From Bacteroidota bacterium (GTDB lineage: Bacteria > Bacteroidota > Bacteroidia > Flavobacteriales_F > PHOS-HE28), in the NCBI GenBank assembly GCA_018267155.1, contig JAFDZE010000072.1, forward strand, positions 1,800-65,799: 64,000 bases of DNA. The letters run 5' to 3'. Of this stretch, positions 35,195 to 42,222 are shown in pieces. Below the pieces are notes generated by a model, which worked only from the letters and a program-made list of their open reading frames with translations, had not been told where the DNA came from and searched no databases. Both the position numbers and the translations under genes were made by a program. Positions within the stretch are counted from its first letter, which is position 1. Each line of letters starts with the position of its first letter.

Positions 35195-37042
35195 TCAATG
35201 TATCGCACCATGTGCATCCACGCATGTGCCCTTCCCGGGGGTGGAGCTGATCCGGAAGCTGCCGCCATGGCGTTGCGCGCGATCGCGCATGTTGCGCAGG
35301 CCATTGCCCCCACCGGCTGTCCGGGAAGGATCGAATCCGGCACCGTCGTCCTGTATTCTCAAGGTAAAATGATGTGTGTTTAGCAGTATGGACAGCTTCA
35401 CGTTCCCTGCTCGGGCGTACTTGAGGATGTTGTTCAGCGCTTCATTGATGAGCAGGTGGATGTCGCGACGCAGTTCGGGCTCCAGTACCGCCGAGCCCAA
35501 AGTGCAGGTCAGGTCGAGGTCGTACGTGATGCCGTTGTCCCCCAGCAGGCGGTGCGCGAGTTCGCGCACATGGTCCAGCATGCCCTGGTGCGTGTCGCGC
35601 GCGGGATCCACCGCCCAAACGATGTCGCTCATGGATGTGCTGACCAACTTGGCGTGCTCCCCGATCCGTTGAAGTGACCGTTGCATTTCGGCGTGCTGTT
35701 CGAACGGGATGGACGCGGCCACATCGCTCAGCAGGCGGATCTTGGTGAGCGTGGCACCGATCTCGTCGTGAATGTCGCGAGCGATGCGTGTGCGCACCTT
35801 CTCCGCCTCGTGCTGCTTCTCGCTTTCCACAAGCTGATCCTGCGCGCGGCGGATCTCCATGTTCTTCTCTCGCAGGGCGACGGCCGTTCGCGCCCGAAGC
35901 CGGTATAGGTGCCAGAGCACGACGGCAATGACGGCCCCGAGGAGGGCCAGTCCGGTGGCGAGCCCGGTGCGCGTGCGTTGCCGTGCGAGGTCCGCCGTGG
36001 CCAACGCCCGTTCCTTGTCCCGTTCGAAGCCCATGCGCACCTCCGTGAGCTTGCGCTGCTCCTGCAGGCCCATGTCGCGCAACATGATCGCTTGCACACT
36101 GTCGCTGGCCATGAAGGCCTCGTTCACCCGGTGAAGGGCGGCGAGGGCGATGGAACGCACACGGTAGGCCTCGGAACGATCGAAAGGAAGGCCCAGTCGC
36201 GAGCTCAAGGCGATGGACGAATCGATGCTGGCGATCGCTTCGGTGTATTGACCACGGAACAGCTCGATCCGTGCGCGGTGGCCTTGGAGGATCACAAGTG
36301 AGGGTGGATAGTCCACCTGGGCTGCGATGCGTTCGGCGGTGCCCAAATGTGCTTCGGCCGAGTCGGATTGGCGTGTGCGATGGTAGATCTGCAACAGCAT
36401 GGTCTCTTCGGCCATCTGTCTGGAGGCGTCGTGCTCTTGCACATGGAAGGTCAGGGCCAACTTGGCGTAATGTTCCGCGCTGTCCCAATGCTCCTCATGC
36501 ACATGGTACGCGGCCATGGTGTAACGCGCGAGAGCGAGATCATCGCTCGGGCCCATGGGCTCCAGGATGTCCAGTGCTCGCTGCGAGTAGGTGCGCACGC
36601 TGGTGTTGTCGTGCATGGCGCCGAACACCTGCGACATGTACATGTAGAAGCCCGCGACCTCCACAGGTAGATCCTTCTCTTCGGCCATGCGTGCTCCGGC
36701 CTGGAAGCGGAGCAGCGCCTCGTCCAGGTGGCCGGTCTGATGCAAGGCGAAACCCGCATATTCATACAGTTTGAGCCGGTCCCTCGTCAGGGTATTCTGC
36801 CGTTCCGGCGGCAACCGATCATACACCTTCACTGCTCGACCCACCACTGCGATCGTACTGTCCATCTGCCCGTGCGCATAAAGCCAGTTGCCTGCCAGAC
36901 CGCGCAGGGCATGGATGCGCACGGAGTCGTCCTTGGCCGTGCGTGCCACAGTGGCGAGGCTGTCGCCCAGATGATCCTGCCCGTACAAGGGCACCGCCAC
37001 GAGGACGCGGAGAAAGATCAGCAGGTGGTTGAGCGGACGCAT
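35195..37042 (-). CDS. TPR sensor histidine kinase 1 (HisKA_3 type)
   Basis: A 615-residue kinase with the same layout as its neighbour: signal segment, TPR-type helices, one membrane segment (GLATGLALLGAVIAVVLWHL), a coiled linker, HisKA_3 with RIARDIHDEIGATLTK (phospho-His at about 422), and HATPase with NEALNNILKYARA, IQDDGAGF and GGNGLRNMRDR. The sensor halves of the two kinases differ far more than the kinase halves, so they probably detect different signals and share the output regulator. Its ATG is one base after the stop of the MccB-like gene (TGAgATG), a strong sign of translational coupling to that enzyme. Confidence 0.93.
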   Translation of the reverse strand: MRPLNHLLIFLRVLVAVPLYGQDHLGDSLATVARTAKDDSVRIHALRGLAGNWLYAHGQMDSTIAVVGRAVKVYDRLPPERQNTLTRDRLKLYEYAGFALHQTGHLDEALLRFQAGARMAEEKDLPVEVAGFYMYMSQVFGAMHDNTSVRTYSQRALDILEPMGPSDDLALARYTMAAYHVHEEHWDSAEHYAKLALTFHVQEHDASRQMAEETMLLQIYHRTRQSDSAEAHLGTAERIAAQVDYPPSLVILQGHRARIELFRGQYTEAIASIDSSIALSSRLGLPFDRSEAYRVRSIALAALHRVNEAFMASDSVQAIMLRDMGLQEQRKLTEVRMGFERDKERALATADLARQRTRTGLATGLALLGAVIAVVLWHLYRLRARTAVALREKNMEIRRAQDQLVESEKQHEAEKVRTRIARDIHDEIGATLTKIRLLSDVAASIPFEQHAEMQRSLQRIGEHAKLVSTSMSDIVWAVDPARDTHQGMLDHVRELAHRLLGDNGITYDLDLTCTLGSAVLEPELRRDIHLLINEALNNILKYARAGNVKLSILLNTHHFTLRIQDDGAGFDPSRTAGGGNGLRNMRDRAQRHGGSFRISSTPGKGTCVDAHGAIH

Positions 37043-37043
37043 C

Positions 37044-38075
37044 TCAGCCGAAGCAGGTGGAGTAATCGCGAAGATCGAGCAGTAAACGGCATCCCATCAA
37101 GCGTAGACCGCCCACCCCGGTAATGTGCTTGATCAGCTCCAGTGCTGCAATGTTCGCCATGATGGCATTGCTCGCGGCCATCGTGGGGGCGACAGCCATT
37201 TCGTTGATGCGCTTCACCGCAGAGGTCTGTGCATCCACCAGTGGCCCCCAGGATTCGAAGAGTTCATCGTAGCCGGATGTATCGGGCCCGACCATCGGCC
37301 CGATGATGCCCTGCACCCCCATGTAGCCGCATTTGATGGCGTGGTAGTGGAACTCAGCGCGTGCTGTGCTGATCCAACTGACGAGTTGGACGGGCCTGTC
37401 CGCGCTGATCATCACGTACCGCGTTCCAGGAAAGGTCGCGATGATCGAGCGCCACTGCTCCTGGCTACCGACCATGGCCCTGCACACTTGCACATGGCAC
37501 GCAGGGGCTATCCGCAACAATCCTTCGCGTGCGGCATCCACTTTGGGCCTGCGCACGTCGGCATGGGTGAAAAGTACCTGACGATGCAGGTTGCTCTCCT
37601 CCACCACATCATCATCCACCAACACCAGGGAGCCGACCCCGGACGCGGCCAGCGAGAGGGCCACCTGGTGGCCGACCCCGCCCAGGCCCAGCACCAGCAC
37701 CTGCGCCCTGTTGAGGCGATCCTGGCGCTCGATGTTCTCCTGATGGTCCTTCACCGGAGAAAGCACATCGAAAAGGTGCAATTGCCGGTCGAAACGCGAA
37801 TGCTCCTTCCGCTCGTCATCGAAATACTCGATGAGACCGGTCTCGAACAAGCGTGCCGAAAGCAGCTTGGCCATGTCCTGCGTTACGCCCATTGCGCGCG
37901 AGAGAACAGCGATGAAGTGTTCCTTGGGCGGCATCGGTGTGATGGCGTCGATCATACGGGCGAACGGCTCACCTCCGGGGAGGTCCACCCCTTCATTGAT
38001 CGTGGACAGCGAACGCACTTTACCCTCGGCCTCAAGGAAACGGATGTGGCGTTTGAAGCGGACACGTTGTGCCAT
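37044..38075 (-). CDS. MccB-like ThiF/E1-type adenylating enzyme (microcin C-like synthetase)
   Basis: A 343-residue enzyme. Residues 1-95 form a small N-terminal domain like the peptide-clamp of MccB. The E1/ThiF Rossmann domain follows: LGLGGVGHQ (GxGGxG at 130-135), VDDD (153-156), SNLHRQVLF (arginine finger R165), K178, and SADRP (224-228), the form seen in MccB (SADHP). RFDRQLHLFD (95-104) and GYMGVQGIIGPMVGPDTSGY also line up with MccB. The paired zinc cysteines of MccB (CxxC twice) are absent. MccB couples a nucleotide to the C-terminal Asn of a small peptide; two Asn-ending peptides lie directly upstream. Alternative: another E1-like RiPP enzyme. Confidence 0.85.
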   Translation of the reverse strand: MAQRVRFKRHIRFLEAEGKVRSLSTINEGVDLPGGEPFARMIDAITPMPPKEHFIAVLSRAMGVTQDMAKLLSARLFETGLIEYFDDERKEHSRFDRQLHLFDVLSPVKDHQENIERQDRLNRAQVLVLGLGGVGHQVALSLAASGVGSLVLVDDDVVEESNLHRQVLFTHADVRRPKVDAAREGLLRIAPACHVQVCRAMVGSQEQWRSIIATFPGTRYVMISADRPVQLVSWISTARAEFHYHAIKCGYMGVQGIIGPMVGPDTSGYDELFESWGPLVDAQTSAVKRINEMAVAPTMAASNAIMANIAALELIKHITGVGGLRLMGCRLLLDLRDYSTCFG

Positions 38076-38097
38076 GGGCGTGGAGCGGAAGAGCGAA

Positions 38098-38105
38098 CGA
38101 ACCTA
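38098..38105 (-). promoter_or_regulatory. Possible internal -7 box before the MccB-like gene
   Basis: TAGGTTCG on the minus strand fits TAnnTTTG with one change and lies 22 nt before the ATG, in the 77-nt gap after the second peptide gene. It could give separate expression of enzyme and kinases. Confidence 0.3.
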
Positions 38106-38152
38106 ACTCTTATCACGACCAACCACCTGATGTGATCGCGTGGTGAAGCGGA

Positions 38153-38320
38153 TCAATTCCCGTCCCAGCCGCCACGTTTGAGCTTGGGAGTGCCAGGAGG
38201 TGGTGCGGGGCGTCCATGGTCCGCACCCACCGTGGGAACCGGATGCGCCATGGGTGGCTTGGGCTCGGACGGGGTACTGCCGATGGCCATGATGAAGGTG
38301 AGGATGGCGATGGGGTTCAT
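38153..38320 (-). CDS. Putative RiPP precursor peptide 2 (Asn-ending)
   Basis: A 55-residue peptide, too short for routine gene finding. It begins MNPIAILTFIMAIGS, continues with a Pro-rich variable stretch (residues 16-45) and ends KLKRGGWDGN. The N-terminus and last ten residues are shared with the peptide encoded 36 nt upstream, while the middle is not: the pattern of a leader/core precursor family. The terminal Asn55 is the residue modified in microcin C (MRTGNAN), and the last seven residues (RGGWDGN) equal the microcin C peptide in length. The next gene is the MccB-like enzyme, 77 nt away. The alternative is an exported signal peptide. Confidence 0.75.
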   Translation of the reverse strand: MNPIAILTFIMAIGSTPSEPKPPMAHPVPTVGADHGRPAPPPGTPKLKRGGWDGN

Positions 38321-38356
38321 GATGTGCTGTGGAGGATGATCGATGGAGGTTCGGGA

Positions 38357-38521
38357 TCAATTACGGTCCCAGCCGCCGCGCTTCAGCCCCCCGGGCACGG
38401 GGTCGTTGTTCGTGGTAACGGTCTCCTTGATGGTGTTCGCGGTCTTCTTCTTCGGCACATGCGGTTGCGGTGCGGAGGTACCGATGCCTGCGATGAAAGC
38501 GAGGATGGCTATGGGGTTCAT
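38357..38521 (-). CDS. Putative RiPP precursor peptide 1 (Asn-ending)
   Basis: A 54-residue peptide beginning MNPIAILAFIAGIGT and ending GGLKRGGWDRN. The middle (residues 16-43) is Lys/Thr/Pro-rich and unlike that of its sister. It is the first gene of the minus-strand operon. An AGGAG sits 7 nt before the ATG, unusual in this genome and fitting strong translation of a precursor. A CACTTTTG promoter box and a dyad lie upstream. I chose the ATG at 38521 because the sister peptide starts with the same six residues and its frame has no longer homologous part. Confidence 0.78.
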   Translation of the reverse strand: MNPIAILAFIAGIGTSAPQPHVPKKKTANTIKETVTTNNDPVPGGLKRGGWDRN

Positions 38522-38551
38522 GGTCGTTCTCCTGGTTGTTGTTTGACAGCC

Positions 38552-38559
38552 CAAAAGTG
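38552..38559 (-). promoter_or_regulatory. -7 box of the peptide/MccB-like operon
   Basis: CACTTTTG on the minus strand matches TAnnTTTG at seven of eight positions (first base differs), 30 nt before the first peptide ATG. ATTG lies near the -33 distance, next to the dyad at 38584-38599. Confidence 0.5.
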
Positions 38560-38583
38560 GCGGTAAGGCACGGGTCTGTTCAA

Positions 38584-38599
38584 TACCACCTTGGTGGTG
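38584..38599. promoter_or_regulatory. Dyad operator 1 (peptide operon side)
   Basis: TACCAC-CTTG-GTGGTG: 6-bp arms with one end mismatch and a 4-bp spacer. Its near edge lies exactly 24 bp from the CACTTTTG box of the minus-strand operon, so a bound protein would touch the -33 region. It matches the dyad at 38622-38637. Confidence 0.6.
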
Positions 38600-38621
38600 G
38601 ATGCCGCGCGTCGCTCTTGTG

Positions 38622-38637
38622 TACCACATTGGTGGTA
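38622..38637. promoter_or_regulatory. Dyad operator 2 (beta-helix operon side)
   Basis: TACCAC-ATTG-GTGGTA: perfect 6-bp arms and a 4-bp spacer. Its near edge lies exactly 24 bp from the CAGGTTTG box of the plus-strand operon. The two dyad centres are 38 bp apart. Confidence 0.6.
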
Positions 38638-38661
38638 TGGCGCTCCGGTACGGTCCATGCG

Positions 38662-38669
38662 CAGGTTTG
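38662..38669 (+). promoter_or_regulatory. -7 box of the beta-helix operon
   Basis: CAGGTTTG matches TAnnTTTG at all but the first base, as does the opposing CACTTTTG box. It lies 19 nt before the ATG at 38689. Confidence 0.5.
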
Positions 38670-38688
38670 CACCACTGGAACCAAGGAT

Positions 38689-39840
38689 ATGCGCAACGCC
38701 CTCGCCCCCGTGCTGCTGCTGGCCACATGCACTCAAGCCGCCGATCTGTTGGTGGCTCCCGGTGGTGGTGGCAACATGTATCCCACTATTTCCGCCGCGA
38801 TCGCCGCAGCCGCTCCGAACGACCGGATATTGATCGCGCCGCAGGTGTTCAACGAGGATGTCACGATCAACAAGGCGCTCGAGCTGGTGAGCAACTCCAG
38901 CACCGGTCGTTACACGGTGAACCGCACGGTGAACCTCGCGGCCACAGCCCCCGATGCGCGGATCACCATCTCGGGACTGTCGGCCATTGGAGATCTCACG
39001 GAGACCGCGCCGATGGGGGTTGGCGCAATGGTCACGATGGTCGGATGTCGACTCTCCCGGGTGGAGATGCTGATGGGGCAGGGCCGCATGGCGTTGTACC
39101 GCGACAGCATCTTCGGCGAGGTGGTGATCCTGCGGGGCGACGTGATCGGTTGCTACGTGAGCGGTACTCCGGACTCCGGCGGGATCCTGATCACGGGCGG
39201 CTCAATGTCCACCGAAACCAATCGAGTCATCGGGAATGACATCGGCGCTGCGATGACCAATACCTCCTTCTGGCCGATCATGATCCAGCCGTGCGCGCCG
39301 TTCATCTGTGAGAACAATCTGCTGCGGATCAACATGACCAACAGTTCTTCTTTTCCGCTATTCGTACCGAACGCGCCCACACCCAGCACCATGCCGTGCA
39401 CCATCAGGAACAACACCTTCCGATATCCGGATCATCCGAACGCTTACTTCATCAAGATCGAACAATCCGCCCCTTCGTTCACATTGGACATTCGCAACAA
39501 CCTTTTCGTGGGCCCCGTCCCTATCGACCCCATTGATGTGGTACCTGGTTCATCCACTACCGAAGCATACAATGTGCTGTCCTTCGACCTGGGCAGTATC
39601 GATCCCGTTTCGGGCGTGCCCACTTCCGGATCGCCTGCCATCAACGCGGGCGACCCGGATGCACAGTACACGGACCTCGACCTCACGCGCAACGACGCCG
39701 GCTGCCATGGCGGAAGCTCGAGCCGTGACAATTTCGATGATCCATTGCCGACCACGGCGGTGATCTGCTTCGTGAACGCACCGCGCCGCACCCAGACCGC
39801 GCTCTCCATTCCGATCTCCGCCGAAGGTACCGATCGCTGA
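38689..39840 (+). CDS. Secreted right-handed beta-helix protein, paralogue 1
   Basis: A 383-residue protein with a signal peptide (MRNALAPVLLLATCTQA). A beta-helix start typical of DUF1565/pectate-lyase-like proteins follows: YPTISAAIAAAAPNDRILIA then VTINKALELVS. Repeated N-x-hydrophobic strands continue to about residue 330. Near the C-terminus is the motif GDPDAQYTDLDLTRNDAGC, followed by HGG. It has no T9SS sorting domain. Beta-helix proteins bind or cleave polysaccharides, but no catalytic set is recognisable. It is the first gene of a five-gene plus-strand operon divergent from the peptide/MccB-like operon. Confidence 0.75.
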   Translation: MRNALAPVLLLATCTQAADLLVAPGGGGNMYPTISAAIAAAAPNDRILIAPQVFNEDVTINKALELVSNSSTGRYTVNRTVNLAATAPDARITISGLSAIGDLTETAPMGVGAMVTMVGCRLSRVEMLMGQGRMALYRDSIFGEVVILRGDVIGCYVSGTPDSGGILITGGSMSTETNRVIGNDIGAAMTNTSFWPIMIQPCAPFICENNLLRINMTNSSSFPLFVPNAPTPSTMPCTIRNNTFRYPDHPNAYFIKIEQSAPSFTLDIRNNLFVGPVPIDPIDVVPGSSTTEAYNVLSFDLGSIDPVSGVPTSGSPAINAGDPDAQYTDLDLTRNDAGCHGGSSSRDNFDDPLPTTAVICFVNAPRRTQTALSIPISAEGTDR

Positions 39841-39849
39841 AGCCTCCCC

Positions 39850-41043
39850 ATGAAACCGTTGCCCGCTCCTTTGCTCTCTGCGCTCGTCCTGTTCATCTTG
39901 ACCCGTATCTCGGCACAGGCCACCGACCGCGTGGTCGTTCCCGGTGGTATGCCCCCGGTGTACCCGACCATTGCCGCCGCATTGAACGCCGCATCGGACA
40001 ATGACCGCATCCTGGTGACCCCCGCCACGTACACCGGCACCATCACCATTGCGAAAAGCGTCGAGTTGACGAGCACTGTGAGCGGACAGCGGTATACCGT
40101 GACCGGCGACCTGGTGATCGCGCCCGGGCCTGGTCACAAGAGGATCGCCGTGCATGGTCTGGTGCTCAGCGGTATGATCGGTGGAGCCACCGATCCTAAT
40201 CCGCACTCCTTCACCTTGACCGGTAGCACCACCGGTCGGATCGATGTCCAGGGCCTGTACCGGACGCGCTGCACGCTGCTACGTGATACAGTGAACGGCT
40301 CGGTGCGCATGCGGGGCGGCGACCTGATCGGTTGCCGTATCACCGGCGGCGATGACCACCCGGGTGCTGACCACTTCGGCGTGCTGCTCATGTGGGGTGA
40401 AGAAGGCAACACCGCCACCTGCAACGTGATCGGCAACCATATGGGATCGATCGCGGAGCTGGCCGATGCGAACGGAAGCTTACCGGTGTCCATCACGGCG
40501 GCCAGTCCCGTGTACTTCGCGAACAACTACGTGGAACTCTTCGGCGCGGCCTATCTGAACCGGCCCATCGCCTGTTACACACCAGACTTCGATCAGATCG
40601 AGCGCTTCCGATTCGTGAACAATACGGTCCGATGGGTCAATGTCGGCAGCGAGCTCCAGGACCTGATCTGGGCCGATGGACAGACCGTGTACGCACCGAT
40701 CGATGCGCGGAACAACCTGTTGATCGGACCACTTCGCATCGCCGTGAGCGGGAACACCAGTTCGCAGGGGTTCAACCTGCAGACCATGGACAGTGGGCAG
40801 ATCAACATCTCGACCGGACGGCCGATACCCGCGTCCATCGCATGGGATAGCGGAGACCCGGACGCTTCATTCACCGACCTGGACCTGAGCCGGAACGACG
40901 TCGGTTGCTATGGAGGGTCCATGAGCCGCGACCAGTTCGACGATCCCGTGATGAACTTGGCCCAGGCAACTTGGACGGATGCTCAACACCGCGTGATCAC
41001 CCTCACCCCGACCGCCGTCGTCACCCAGGCCGTTGACCGCTGA
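39850..41043 (+). CDS. Secreted right-handed beta-helix protein, paralogue 2
   Basis: A 397-residue paralogue of the preceding gene, 9 nt downstream. A signal peptide ends in RISAQA, and the mature part begins with ATDRVVVPG. YPTIAAALNAASDNDRILVT opens the beta-helix, which runs to about residue 335. The shared C-terminal motif is GDPDASFTDLDLSRNDVGCY. The protein ends QAVDR, close to the ends of its sisters (GTDR, CTDQ, GSDR). The function is unknown; the shared layout suggests divergent ligand surfaces on a common scaffold. Confidence 0.75.
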   Translation: MKPLPAPLLSALVLFILTRISAQATDRVVVPGGMPPVYPTIAAALNAASDNDRILVTPATYTGTITIAKSVELTSTVSGQRYTVTGDLVIAPGPGHKRIAVHGLVLSGMIGGATDPNPHSFTLTGSTTGRIDVQGLYRTRCTLLRDTVNGSVRMRGGDLIGCRITGGDDHPGADHFGVLLMWGEEGNTATCNVIGNHMGSIAELADANGSLPVSITAASPVYFANNYVELFGAAYLNRPIACYTPDFDQIERFRFVNNTVRWVNVGSELQDLIWADGQTVYAPIDARNNLLIGPLRIAVSGNTSSQGFNLQTMDSGQINISTGRPIPASIAWDSGDPDASFTDLDLSRNDVGCYGGSMSRDQFDDPVMNLAQATWTDAQHRVITLTPTAVVTQAVDR

Positions 41044-41055
41044 TCGCACATCACC

Positions 41056-42213
41056 ATGCGGAACCACCACCTCACCCTTCTCTTCCTGCTGACCATGACC
41101 GCGAATGCGACGGACCGGATCGTCGCGCCCGGAGCAACCCTGCCACGCTACGCCTCGATATCGGCGGCCCTTTCCGCTGCGGCGGACAACGACCGGATCC
41201 TCGTGGTGCCGTCGATCTACACGGAGAACCTGACCATCGACAAGAGCGTGGAGATCCTGAGCATGGTACCTGGGCGACGGTATACCGCCACGGGCAACTT
41301 GTTGATCGCGCCACCCGTGCAAACGGTTAAGCGTATCGTGGTACACGACTTGGAACTGCTCGGTAACATCAGCACGGGTGGCCAAGTGAACCATCCGAAC
41401 ATCATCGTGCTCACCGGCTGTCGAACGGGTCGCATCGACTTCGGGCTGAATTTCAGCTGGCGGATCGCGCTGGCGAACGACAGCATCCTCGGGCGGTTGT
41501 TCCTACCGGGTGGCACGCTGGTCGGTTCCTACGTGCGCGGAGACACCCTCGGTGGGGGCGGTTTCAAGGTACTCACCTCCACTGGAAGCAACCGACCGCT
41601 CGTGCTCATCGGTAACATCCTGGGCGATCCTTACGAAGCGGACAAACCGATCGGATCCTGTGCGATCGACCTGTTCAGTGCAGACACGATCCGGTTCGAG
41701 AACAACCATGTTCGGCTCTATCGGGAGCACTACGTGTCCGAGCCCATCTGCCTGAACAGCGCCTACAATACCTCCGCCTCCGCCGTGCGTCTATTGAACA
41801 ACACATTCATCAGATCCGCTACGGCCGGTTCCGTCGGGCCGATCATTGCCGACCAGACCATCGGGTACGTGGAGTCCCGGAACAACTTCTTTCTCGGTCC
41901 GATCACGGCGCCCATATTCTCCCATCCCTACACGGATGAATGGAACCTTTTCAGTACGGACCAAGAACAGGTGGATCCGGCCACTGGCCGTCCGATCGCA
42001 GGATCCATCTGCACGGACGTCGGGGATCCGGACGGCCGCTACAACGACTTGGATCTGAGCCGTAACGACGCCGGGTGTTATGGCGGCTCGTTCAGTCGGG
42101 ACCTGTTCGATGATCCTCCGACGGGCACAGCGGAAATCCTGTGGAGTCATGTTGTTCGCCGCGTCTTCAGTAGTGTGCCGGTCGGGATCGACGCTTCTTG
42201 TACGGATCAATGA
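41056..42213 (+). CDS. Secreted right-handed beta-helix protein, paralogue 3
   Basis: A 385-residue paralogue, 12 nt after its neighbour. A signal peptide (LTLLFLLTMTANA) is followed by TDRIVAPGATLPRYASISAA, which opens the beta-helix, and NDRILVVPSIYTENLTIDKS. The C-terminal motif is GDPDGRYNDLDLSRNDAGCY. No enzymatic residues or sorting domain were recognised. The conserved start and end and the variable middle match the other three. Confidence 0.75.
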   Translation: MRNHHLTLLFLLTMTANATDRIVAPGATLPRYASISAALSAAADNDRILVVPSIYTENLTIDKSVEILSMVPGRRYTATGNLLIAPPVQTVKRIVVHDLELLGNISTGGQVNHPNIIVLTGCRTGRIDFGLNFSWRIALANDSILGRLFLPGGTLVGSYVRGDTLGGGGFKVLTSTGSNRPLVLIGNILGDPYEADKPIGSCAIDLFSADTIRFENNHVRLYREHYVSEPICLNSAYNTSASAVRLLNNTFIRSATAGSVGPIIADQTIGYVESRNNFFLGPITAPIFSHPYTDEWNLFSTDQEQVDPATGRPIAGSICTDVGDPDGRYNDLDLSRNDAGCYGGSFSRDLFDDPPTGTAEILWSHVVRRVFSSVPVGIDASCTDQ

Positions 42214-42222
42214 TCGCTCACC

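Noticed and set aside
37044-38075. MoeB/ThiF enzyme for molybdopterin or thiamine synthesis
   Set aside because: No MoaD/ThiS or other cofactor genes are near, the N-terminal clamp-like domain and SADRP motif fit MccB, and the zinc cysteines of MoeB are absent.
38153-38521. Ubiquitin-like modifiers (LKRGG resembling LRLRGG)
   Set aside because: The peptides are about 55 residues, hydrophobic at the start and Pro-rich, with no beta-grasp pattern, and four residues follow GG. The invariant Asn end fits the MccB route better. Kept only as an alternative.
38584-38637. Classic NarL heptamer boxes in the two dyads
   Set aside because: The half-sites TACCAC do not fit the NarL TACYYMT heptamer, so I claim only a dimeric regulator site.
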